NCBI RefSeq assembly: GCF_042662125.1 | Contig: NZ_JBHSXL010000009.1 | Span: 558,001-622,000, forward strand | Length of the DNA: 64,000 nucleotides | Direction: 5' to 3' | DNA from: Halopenitus salinus | GTDB lineage: Archaea > Halobacteriota > Halobacteria > Halobacteriales > Haloferacaceae | Shown: one piece after another, positions 36,283 to 43,547 of the stretch | Layout: every line of letters starts with the position of its first letter | Position numbering within the stretch: the first letter of the stretch is position 1 | The notes under the pieces: generated by a model | What the model was told of the DNA's origin: nothing | Seen by the model: only the letters and a program-made list of their open reading frames with translations | The model's database searches: none | Program-made: the position numbers and the translations under genes

Positions 36283-36338
36283 GGGGTTCGGACGTCGGAT
36301 GACGGAATCAAGACGCCGTTCGTCACGGCGACCCTCCG

Positions 36339-37271
36339 TCACTCCCGGGCGGAATCCGGATCGAACATGCCGGTCGACATGTACCGTTCGCCGCTGTCCC
36401 AAAAGACCGTGATCACGAGCGGCTCCGTGCCGGCGTAGTCGTCGGATTCGCGGAGTTCACGTACGACGGCCTTCGCCGCGAGGTTCGAGGCGCCCGAGGA
36501 CTGACCGACGAAGATCCCCTCCTCGCGGGCGAGGCGGCGACACTCCGCCTCCGCGTCGGACAGCTCGACCGTGTGGACCTCATCGAGGAGGTCGACGTCG
36601 AGGTTCGGGGAGACGAATCCGGGGCCCATTCCCTGAAAGGCGTCCCCGGTGGGCTCCTCGCCGGAGAGGACGGCACTTTCCGCGGGCTCGACGGCGTCGA
36701 CACGGAGGTCCGGGAACTCCTCGCGAAGGCGTCTTCCGATCCCCGTGATCGTCCCGCCGGTTCCGACCCCGGCGACGACGGCGTCGATCGGACGGCCGTC
36801 CCGCTGTTCGAGGATCTCGCTCGCGGTCGTCTCGTAGTGGGAGCGCGGATTTGCGGGGTTCTCGAACTGCTTCGGCTGAAAGAGTCCCTCCTCGGCCGCA
36901 AGCTCGTCGGCCCGGTCGTTCGCGTCGGAGATGTCCCCTTCGACCAGCTCGATCTCCGCTCCGTAGGCGCGCATGATCTCCCGTCGTTCCGGCGACTTCG
37001 ACTCGGGCATCACGATCGTGACGTCGTAGCCCTTTACGGCCCCGACCGTCGCGAGCCCGATCCCCGTGTTCCCGGAGGTCGCCTCCACGACCCCGTCGTC
37101 GGGCGAGAGATCGCCCCGTTCCTCGGCGGCCTCGATCATCGCGAGCGCCGGGCGGTCCTTCGCGGACCCGCCGGGGTTCTTCGATTCGATCTTCGCCGCT
37201 ACCGTGGTTCCCTCGGGGGACGAGACGCGGACCAGAGGCGATCCGATGGTCTCGAGGATGTCGGCGTCCAT
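36339..37271 (-). CDS. cysK: Cysteine synthase-family PLP enzyme
   Basis: A 310-residue fold-type II PLP enzyme. NPGGSAKDRPALAMIEAAE holds the Schiff-base lysine, EATSGNTGIGLA binds the substrate carboxylate, VGTGGTITGIGRRL the PLP phosphate, and GQSSGASNLAA closes the site. It should form cysteine from O-acetylserine (or O-phosphoserine) and sulfide; cystathionine beta-synthase lacking a CBS domain is the alternative. The usual GGSVKDR is GGSAKDR here. It is divergent from the thioredoxin-like gene across 116 bp. Confidence 0.92.
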   Translation of the reverse strand: MDADILETIGSPLVRVSSPEGTTVAAKIESKNPGGSAKDRPALAMIEAAEERGDLSPDDGVVEATSGNTGIGLATVGAVKGYDVTIVMPESKSPERREIMRAYGAEIELVEGDISDANDRADELAAEEGLFQPKQFENPANPRSHYETTASEILEQRDGRPIDAVVAGVGTGGTITGIGRRLREEFPDLRVDAVEPAESAVLSGEEPTGDAFQGMGPGFVSPNLDVDLLDEVHTVELSDAEAECRRLAREEGIFVGQSSGASNLAAKAVVRELRESDDYAGTEPLVITVFWDSGERYMSTGMFDPDSARE

Positions 37272-37387
37272 CGCCGACGGCTACGGCGAGGGCGCCTAAA
37301 CGCCCTCCGGTCGCGGCGCCGGCGTCCTCGAGAACTGCGGCGACCGGCGACGCGCGGCTTTTAACGGGGGCGTTCCTAAAGGCCGCC

Positions 37388-37777
37388 ATGACGCTTCGAA
37401 CGATGCAGCCCAACGCGGCGTGGAGTCCGGCCGGGTACGAGGACGCGATCGAGACGCTCGGCGACGACGAGTACGTCTTCAAGGTGTGGGGCGGCGACTG
37501 GTGTGGCGACTGTCGAAGCCAGCTGCCGGACTTCGCTGCCGCCCTCGAGGCCGCCGACGTGCCCGACGACCGGATCGAACACCACCCGGTCGAGAAGAAC
37601 GACGACGGCTCGAAGCGCGGCCCCGGCGTCGAGGAGTACGGGATCGAGTTGATCCCGACGGTCGTCGTCGAGCTCGACGGCGAGGAGGTCGCGCGGTTCG
37701 TCGAGGAGGAGCCGGTTCCGATCGCCGTTCACCTGGCCGGACAGCTCGACGACCTCGAGGCCGACGCGACCGCCTGA
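37388..37777 (+). CDS. Thioredoxin-like protein with CGDC active site
   Basis: A 129-residue thioredoxin fold: WGGDWCGDCRSQLPDF carries a CxxC with Gly-Asp in place of Gly-Pro, and ELIPTVVVELDGEEVARF has the cis-proline loop. CGDC suggests a redox potential unlike classical thioredoxin; the partner is unknown. It is divergent from the cysteine synthase gene, a loose functional link to thiol metabolism, and converges on gdhB. Confidence 0.88.
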   Translation: MTLRTMQPNAAWSPAGYEDAIETLGDDEYVFKVWGGDWCGDCRSQLPDFAAALEAADVPDDRIEHHPVEKNDDGSKRGPGVEEYGIELIPTVVVELDGEEVARFVEEEPVPIAVHLAGQLDDLEADATA

Positions 37778-37802
37778 GCGGAACCGAAAACGGAGCCGAG
37801 TC

Positions 37803-39056
37803 CTACGGCCAGTTGCCGGCCTGTTCGTAGGCGTCGACGACGCGCTGGAGGGCCACGACGTAGGCCGCGGTGCGCAGGTTCGGCAGGTCGTGTTCCTCGT
37901 AGGCGTTGATGAGCCCGTCGAAGGCGTCGGTCATGACGCGCTCGAGCTCCTCGTTCACCTTCTCCTCGCTCCAGTGGAACCGCTGGCGGTTCTGGACCCA
38001 CTCGAAGTAGGAGACGGTGACCCCGCCGGCGTTCGCGAGGATGTCCGGGACGACCCAGACGTCTCTGTCGGCGAGCACGTCGTCGGCACCGGGAGTGAGC
38101 GGCCCGTTCGCGGCCTCGACGATGACGTCCGCTTGGACCTGTTCCGCGAGTTCCGCGTCGATGGCGTTCTCGAGGGCGGCCGGAACGAGGAGGTCGACGT
38201 CGAGGGTGAGCAGTTCCTCGTTCGTAATCTCGTCCGCGTCGCCGTAGCCGACGACGCTTCCGGTTTCGTCCTTGTGTTCCTTGACTGCCACCGCGTCCAG
38301 TCCGCGCGGATCGTGGACGCCGCCCGAGGAGTCGGAGACGGCGACGACCGAGGCGCCGAGGTCCTCGAGGAGGTCGGCCGTGATCCAGCCGGCGTTCCCG
38401 TAGCCCTGGACCGCGACCGTCGCACCCTCGATGCCCTTCCCGATCCAGTCGAACAGGTCGCGTGCGGCGAGCATCGTCGAGCGGCCGGTCGCCTCGACGC
38501 GTCCCTCGGATCCGCCGGAGTCGATCGCCTTCCCCGTGATGACGCCGGGCGCGGTCGTGTTCTCGAGGGTCTCGTAGGTGTCCTTGATCCAGTTCATCTC
38601 CCGCTGGCCCGTGTTGACGTCGGGCGCGGGCACGTCACGGTCCTCGCCGATGATGGGGCGAAGCTCGGTCGCGAACGCGCGCGTGATCCGTTCGAGTTCG
38701 TCCTCGGAGTACTGCGCCGGGTCGATGCTGATCCCGCCCTTCCCGCCGCCGTAGGGGATGTCGACGACGGCGCACTTGTAGACCATCCATCCCGAAAGCG
38801 CCTTCACCTCGTCGCGGGTGACGTTCGGGTGATACCGGATCCCGCCCTTGTAGGGACCGCGGTCGCCGTTGAACTGCGATCTGTAGGCGCGCACCGTCTC
38901 GAGGCTCCCGTCGTCGAGCTCGACGGTCAGGTTGGTCTCCAGGATCCGTTCCGGGTTCCGAAGCCGCTCTACGACGCCGTCGTCGAGGTCGAGATGTGCG
39001 GCTGCGTCGCCGATCTGCTCTTGAAGGCTCTCGAACGGATTGGCATCGTTCGACAT
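37803..39056 (-). CDS. gdhB: Glutamate dehydrogenase
   Basis: A 417-residue Glu/Leu/Phe/Val dehydrogenase. GPYKGGIRYHPNV and PYGGGKGGISIDP contain the substrate-binding and catalytic lysines; DVPAPDVNTGQREMNW has the catalytic Asp, and VAVQGYGNAGW the Rossmann glycine loop. It interconverts glutamate and 2-oxoglutarate plus ammonium; coenzyme preference cannot be read from the sequence. Its 123-bp upstream gap is AT-rich and shared with the CitE-like gene end. Confidence 0.96.
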   Translation of the reverse strand: MSNDANPFESLQEQIGDAAAHLDLDDGVVERLRNPERILETNLTVELDDGSLETVRAYRSQFNGDRGPYKGGIRYHPNVTRDEVKALSGWMVYKCAVVDIPYGGGKGGISIDPAQYSEDELERITRAFATELRPIIGEDRDVPAPDVNTGQREMNWIKDTYETLENTTAPGVITGKAIDSGGSEGRVEATGRSTMLAARDLFDWIGKGIEGATVAVQGYGNAGWITADLLEDLGASVVAVSDSSGGVHDPRGLDAVAVKEHKDETGSVVGYGDADEITNEELLTLDVDLLVPAALENAIDAELAEQVQADVIVEAANGPLTPGADDVLADRDVWVVPDILANAGGVTVSYFEWVQNRQRFHWSEEKVNEELERVMTDAFDGLINAYEEHDLPNLRTAAYVVALQRVVDAYEQAGNWP

Positions 39057-39179
39057 ACGCGATAAAGGTATATGCGTGTGGTTAACTGTACCGTCTCAAA
39101 TCGATCGTCTACATATCCACCAATACCCCTTATATGTCATGAATTCCAGGGATCCTGCCGATCGAATAACCCATTTTCC
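39057..39179 (-). promoter_or_regulatory. AT-rich gdhB promoter region
   Basis: Within 123 bp the minus strand has three TATA-like elements: CATATACC close to the ATG, AGTTAACC centred 27 bases from it, and CATATAAGG about 77 bases away. The middle one would give a leaderless mRNA. AT-richness fits a strong promoter. No gene or structured RNA is seen. Confidence 0.5.
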
Positions 39180-40091
39180 TCACCGGATACCGGAATCACG
39201 TGCACGTTCGATCACCCGTTCTGCCTGCTCGAGCAGGGGCGCGTCGATCATCTCGCCGTCGACCTCGAAGGCGCCCCGCTCCTCGTTCGCCGCGTCCTCG
39301 CCGGCCGCGAGCACGCGTTCGGCCCACGCGATCCGGTCCGCGTCGGGCGTAAACGCGTCGTTGATGATCGACACCTGTGCGGGGTGGATCGCGATCTTCC
39401 CGTCGTACCCGAAGCCGGCCGCGGTTTCGGCCGCCGCGGCGAGTCCGTCTTCGTCCTCGAAGTCGGGATGGACCGTGTCGATCGCCTGGACGTCGGCGGC
39501 GGCGGCCGCGATCACGACGCGCTGGCGCGCGTAGATCATCTCGGTTCCCTCGGCGGTCCGCATCGCGCCGACGTCCGCCGCCAGATCCTCGGCGCCGAAG
39601 ACGAGCGCGCTCGTCGCGTCGGCGGCGGCGATGGACGCGGCGTTCACCACGCCCGCGGCGGTCTCGACCAGCGCGAGGACCGCCGGATCCAGACCCCGAT
39701 CGGCAAGCGCCGCCCCGATCTCGTCGACGCGTCCCGCGGACTCGACCTTCGGGAGCATCACGGAATCGAGCCGGATGTCCGACGCGTCGTCGCCACTCGT
39801 CCGCTCGCCACTTGCCCGCTCGCCACCCGTCCGCTCGCCACCGACGGCCCCGACGATGGCGTCGAGATCGACGAGCGGTTCCGACGCGGTCAGCCGCACG
39901 CAGACCTCGGCGTCGGGGTCGAAGGCGGGATCCGCGAGGACCTCCCGAACCGCCCGACGCGCGGCCGCCTTGTGCCCCGGGGAGACGGCGTCCTCCAGAT
40001 CGAAACAGATCACGTCCGCGTCGGTCTCGGCCGCCTTCCGGAGCATCGCCGGTCTGTCGCCGGGTGAAAAGAGCACGCTCCGTCGAACCAT
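39180..40091 (-). CDS. CitE-like CoA-ester lyase (HpcH/HpaI family)
   Basis: A 303-residue TIM-barrel lyase. RSVLFSPGDRPAMLRKA binds CoA, ICFDLEDAVSPG, SVMLPKVESAGRVDE and LVFGAEDLAADVGAMR hold the metal-binding Glu/Asp, and GYDGKIAIHPAQV is the C-terminal signature. Haloarchaeal members include beta-methylmalyl-CoA lyase and malyl-CoA thioesterase of the methylaspartate cycle; which reaction applies here is uncertain. Residues about 84-103 carry a lineage-specific GERTS-type repeat insertion. It is divergent from a MaoC-type dehydratase, and gdhB is next to it, a context compatible with C4/C5 acyl-CoA and glutamate metabolism. Confidence 0.9.
   Translation of the reverse strand: MVRRSVLFSPGDRPAMLRKAAETDADVICFDLEDAVSPGHKAAARRAVREVLADPAFDPDAEVCVRLTASEPLVDLDAIVGAVGGERTGGERASGERTSGDDASDIRLDSVMLPKVESAGRVDEIGAALADRGLDPAVLALVETAAGVVNAASIAAADATSALVFGAEDLAADVGAMRTAEGTEMIYARQRVVIAAAAADVQAIDTVHPDFEDEDGLAAAAETAAGFGYDGKIAIHPAQVSIINDAFTPDADRIAWAERVLAAGEDAANEERGAFEVDGEMIDAPLLEQAERVIERARDSGIR
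39791..39842 (+). repeat. 15-bp in-frame tandem repeat, 3.5 copies
   Basis: CGCCACTCGTCCGCT, CGCCACTTGCCCGCT, CGCCACCCGTCCGCT and a partial copy lie inside the CitE-like gene. They add Gly-Glu-Arg-Thr/Ala-Gly/Ser units to a surface loop. Confidence 0.85.
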
Positions 40092-40141
40092 GCCCGGCGT
40101 TGGCCGTGAGGATTAATAAGTGATCGCCGGAGTAGACACGT

Positions 40142-40191
40142 ATGGCGGGTAGATACGCATGACGGGACGGTACTACGAGGAACACGCATGA
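40142..40191 (+). other. Two ATGA-linked mini-ORFs repeating the MaoC start
   Basis: Two short reading frames precede the MaoC gene: ATG at 40142 encodes MAGRYA and stops at 40160-40162; ATG at 40159 encodes MTGRYYEEHA and stops at 40189-40191. Each stop overlaps the next ATG as ATGA, ending at the real start 40188. The second unit is a near-exact direct duplicate (26 of 27 bases, 29-bp period, 40155-40181 against 40184-40210) of the gene's own start region. All three begin M(A/T)GRY. This may tune initiation through reinitiation or be a harmless duplication. Confidence 0.75.
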
Positions 40192-40664
40192 CGGGACGGT
40201 ACTACGGGGAGTTCGAACCCGGCGAGACGATCGATCACGCGAGACGCCGAACGGTCAGCGAGGCTGACAACCAGCGATTCTGTGACCTGACGATGAACGC
40301 ACAGCCGCTGCATCTGGACGCCGCCTTCGCCGCGGAGACGACCTTCGGCGAGCGGATCGTCAACGGCCTGTACACGCTCTCGCTCGCTGTCGCGCTCACC
40401 ATCCCCGAGACCACCGACGGGACCATCGTCGCGAACCTCGGGTACGACGCCGTCGAGCACCCGAACCCGGTCTTCCACGGCGACACCATCCGGGCCCGCT
40501 CGACGGTGACGGACAAACGCGAGACGAGCGACGGCGATCGGGGGATCGTCACGATGCACGTCGAGGCCTTCGCGATCCGGGACAGGGATCGTGAAAACGA
40601 CCGCCTCGTCTGCGAGTTCGATCGGACGGTCCTCTCGAAGAAGCGCCCGGACGACGACGAGTGA
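40188..40664 (+). CDS. MaoC-family hydratase
   Basis: A 158-residue single hot-dog-fold MaoC domain. FEPGETIDHARRRTVSEADNQRF is the N-terminal signature and HLDAAFAAETTFGERIVNGLYTLSL contains the catalytic hydratase motif (Asp and His-like positions). These enzymes hydrate enoyl-CoAs. Divergence from a CitE-like lyase suggests that the two act on related branched acyl-CoA intermediates, but mesaconyl-CoA hydratase proper is longer, so this identity is not claimed. The start at 40188 is the third of three repeated start modules. Confidence 0.9.
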   Translation: MTGRYYGEFEPGETIDHARRRTVSEADNQRFCDLTMNAQPLHLDAAFAAETTFGERIVNGLYTLSLAVALTIPETTDGTIVANLGYDAVEHPNPVFHGDTIRARSTVTDKRETSDGDRGIVTMHVEAFAIRDRDRENDRLVCEFDRTVLSKKRPDDDE

Positions 40665-40736
40665 GTTCGCGTCCGACGGAAAGCGGGACCGATCGCGTCC
40701 TCACCCTTTATCCGGGCCGTCGTCGATCGAACGGAC

Positions 40737-41150
40737 ATGGACGTCGATCCGCTGATCGAACGGGCTCGCGACGCGCTCGAGCACGCGCACGTACCGTACT
40801 CGGAGTATGCGGTCGGTGCCGCGCTCCGGGCCGCCGACGGAACCGTCTACACGGGCTGTAACCTCGAGAACGCCAACTACTCGAACAGCCTCCACGCCGA
40901 GGAGGTCGCGATCGCCAAGGCCGTCACCGGGGGACACGAGTCGTTCGACCGGCTCGCCGTCGCCTCCGACGCGCGGGACGGGGTGACGCCCTGTGGCATG
41001 TGTCGCCAGACGCTCGTCGAGTTCTGCGAGCCGGACCTGGAGATCGTCTGCGACGAGGGCGACGGGAAGTCGACGAGCTACACGCTCGGCGAGCTGCTCC
41101 CGGCGGCCATCTCCGCCGACACGCTCTCCGCGGCCGAGGAAGGCGAGTAG
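40737..41150 (+). CDS. cdd: Cytidine deaminase
   Basis: A 137-residue zinc deaminase converting cytidine and deoxycytidine to uridine forms in pyrimidine salvage. The zinc site is HAEEVAIAKA plus PCGMCRQTLVEF, and YSEYAVGAALRAADG and GCNLENANYSNSLHAEE are the substrate-binding stretches. It corresponds to the short tetrameric class. TATA TTTATCC lies about 27 bases before the ATG (leaderless). Confidence 0.96.
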   Translation: MDVDPLIERARDALEHAHVPYSEYAVGAALRAADGTVYTGCNLENANYSNSLHAEEVAIAKAVTGGHESFDRLAVASDARDGVTPCGMCRQTLVEFCEPDLEIVCDEGDGKSTSYTLGELLPAAISADTLSAAEEGE

Positions 41151-41184
41151 GCGGACCCGCGGCGAGCCGATCCCTGCTTCCCGG

Positions 41185-42147
41185 TCAGCGATTCCGTCCG
41201 ACAGGGAAGGCGATCCGGTCGGGGTGCTCGCCGAACCGCTCGAGCACGCGCTCGTAGAGTTCGTTCTTCACCCGCTGGCCGCGGCGGGGATGTGCGAGAT
41301 ACCGAAGGCGCAGCTCCACCCAGCTTTCGCGCTGGGCGACGTTCACCGTGGGGCGGTCGGTCACCTCGAGTTCGACCGGCGTCTCCGCGAGCGCCTCGCG
41401 GTAGGCCGCGACGTGGCGGGCCATCTCGTCGCCGAGATAGGCGTCCGCCTCCTCGCGCAGGAGTTCGCGCGCGAACGCGAGATCGGTCTCGTAGGCCACC
41501 TGCACCGCGATCTCGTTCCAGACGTACGGCGACCCGCCGCCGCCGAAGTTCACCACCTCCGAGGAGAGAACGAGCCCGTTCGGCACCGTCACCACGCGTC
41601 CGGACGGCTGGTTCGAGGAGACGAGCTCGCCGTTTATCTCCCAGATCGTCGTCGCGAGGAAGTCGACGGCGATGACGTCGCCCTTCGCCTCGCCGATCCG
41701 GACTCGATCGCCGACCGAGTAGGGACGCCGGACCAGGATGTACAGCCAGGCGACGAGCGAGGAGAGCGGCTGCTGAAGCGCGAAGGTGACCGCGAAGCCG
41801 ACCACGCCGAGCGAGACGAGCAGCCCGAGCCACTGGCGGGTGAGCACCGCGAGCACCGCAAGCGCGCCCGCGAACCCGAACGCGAGCCGGAGGACGTTCC
41901 GCAGGTCGTGTCGCCGGCGCTTACTCGCGTTGTGTGAGAGCACGGCGAGGACGAGCGCGTAGAGCCCGAAGGCGACGAGCGCCACCCCGATCGCGAGCAT
42001 TCCACGGGCGACGAGCGTCCCGACCGGCCAACCGAGGACGGGCGGGAACGACTCGATCGGGTCGAACGCGGCGATCGCTCCGGCCGCGATCCCGCAGGCG
42101 ATCCCGGCCGCGAGCGCGGCGATCGCCGTGACCCTCGTTCGGTTCAC
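41185..42147 (-). CDS. MscS-family mechanosensitive channel (first of two)
   Basis: A 320-residue channel protein with four N-terminal membrane helices. The MscS pore and beta domain follow: FALQQPLSSLVAWLYILVRRPYSVGDRVRIGEAKGDVIAVDFLATTIWEINGELVSSNQPSGRVVTVPNG. The C-terminal alpha/beta domain is complete. It would release solutes on hypoosmotic shock. It converges on cdd. A second, different MscS homologue is encoded beside dacZ. Confidence 0.9.
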   Translation of the reverse strand: MNRTRVTAIAALAAGIACGIAAGAIAAFDPIESFPPVLGWPVGTLVARGMLAIGVALVAFGLYALVLAVLSHNASKRRRHDLRNVLRLAFGFAGALAVLAVLTRQWLGLLVSLGVVGFAVTFALQQPLSSLVAWLYILVRRPYSVGDRVRIGEAKGDVIAVDFLATTIWEINGELVSSNQPSGRVVTVPNGLVLSSEVVNFGGGGSPYVWNEIAVQVAYETDLAFARELLREEADAYLGDEMARHVAAYREALAETPVELEVTDRPTVNVAQRESWVELRLRYLAHPRRGQRVKNELYERVLERFGEHPDRIAFPVGRNR

Positions 42148-42289
42148 TGTGCGGATATCCCGCCCACCCGACTAAACGGTTGTGCCGACACTCATGTCGT
42201 GGTCGTTCGTGTGTCTCCCCACTTCACTCTTCGCCGCCGGGGAGTCGGGGCGTCTTCGAGATCGTCTGAGCCGAGCGTGATCGTCCCGC

Positions 42290-43417
42290 TCAGACGACGG
42301 CGTCGTAAGCCTCGCTCATCCGCTCGATCGCCTCCTCCAGCTCCGACTCGTCGGTCGCATACGAGATCCTGGCGTAGCCCTCGCCGTGTTCGCCGAACGC
42401 CTCACCGGGAACGATCACGACGCCGCGGTCGAGGCACTCGTCGATGAAGCCCTCGGGGACCTCCGGCATCGCGTAGAAGGCGCCGCTGGGGCGCGCACAT
42501 TCGAGGCCGATCTCCGCGAAGCCGTCGAGGACGAGATCGCGGCGACGCTCGAACGAGTCGGTCATCTCCTCGACGACCGACTGGTCGCCGGTGAGCGCCG
42601 CCTCGGCGGCGAACTGCGCCGGCGCGGACGCGCACGCCTGAACGTACTGGTGGACGCGCAGCATGCGGTCGATCCGCTCGGAGCCGGCCGTGACCCACCC
42701 GAGCCGCCAGCCGGTCATCGAATAGAGCTTCGAGACGGAGTGGACGACGACGACGTTTCCGCCGGCGTCGAACTCCATCGGCGAGCGGTGTTCCCCCTCG
42801 AAGACGGTGTACTCGTAGACCTCATCGGAGATGCAGAGGACGTCGTGTTCGCGGGCGATCCGGGCGAACTCCGCGACGTCCTCCGGGTCGGAGACGGCGC
42901 CGGTCGGGTTCGCCGGCGAGTTGACGATGAACGCGCGCGTGTCCTCGGTGATGGCCTCCTCGATGGCGGCGGGATCGATGGTCAGGTCCTCGCGAAGGGG
43001 GACCGAAACCGGCTCCGCGCCCGTGAGCGTGGTGAGCGCGGCGTAGGAGACGAATCCCGGATCGGGGACGAGCACCTCGTCGCCGGCGCCGACGTGCGCC
43101 TCGAGCGCGAGGTGGAGCGCCTCGCTGCCGCCCGCGGTCGCGATCACGTCGTCCGGATCGATGGAGACACCCTGGTCGCGTTCGTGTTTGTCGACGATCG
43201 CCTCCCGCAGGGGCGAGATCCCCCGGTTCGGCGTGTATCCGTCCGCCTTTCCGGCACGGATCGCCTCGACGGCCGCCTCCCGGGCGTGGTCGGGGGCGGG
43301 AAAGTCCGGCTGGCCCAGCCCGAGGTTGATCGCGTCCTCGCCGGCCGCGTCGAACACCTCGCGGATGCCGCTGGCCGGTATCCGCTCGATCCGGTCCGAG
43401 AAGGTCGGTGTGGACAT
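42290..43417 (-). CDS. Class I/II PLP aminotransferase
   Basis: A 375-residue fold-type I aminotransferase of the aspartate/aromatic group. INLGLGQPDFPAPDH, ATAGGSEALHLALEA, NSPANPTGAV and SVSKLYSMTGWRLGW (PLP lysine) are all present, and ARISYATDESELEEAIERM is the carboxylate-binding C-terminus with the conserved Arg. Substrate specificity (aspartate, aromatic or alanine type) cannot be told. The ATG at 43417 is preferred to one 39 bases earlier. Confidence 0.93.
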   Translation of the reverse strand: MSTPTFSDRIERIPASGIREVFDAAGEDAINLGLGQPDFPAPDHAREAAVEAIRAGKADGYTPNRGISPLREAIVDKHERDQGVSIDPDDVIATAGGSEALHLALEAHVGAGDEVLVPDPGFVSYAALTTLTGAEPVSVPLREDLTIDPAAIEEAITEDTRAFIVNSPANPTGAVSDPEDVAEFARIAREHDVLCISDEVYEYTVFEGEHRSPMEFDAGGNVVVVHSVSKLYSMTGWRLGWVTAGSERIDRMLRVHQYVQACASAPAQFAAEAALTGDQSVVEEMTDSFERRRDLVLDGFAEIGLECARPSGAFYAMPEVPEGFIDECLDRGVVIVPGEAFGEHGEGYARISYATDESELEEAIERMSEAYDAVV

Positions 43418-43547
43418 ACCTAACGGAGGGATCCGCCCCCGAATAATTCTTGTCACACGCCCCGCGTGACGGCAACTCCCTAACGTCCGGAAGTGGACGG
43501 TTCGAACGCCGGGAGGCGGGCGACTCAGACGTCCGGGAACGAGCGAC

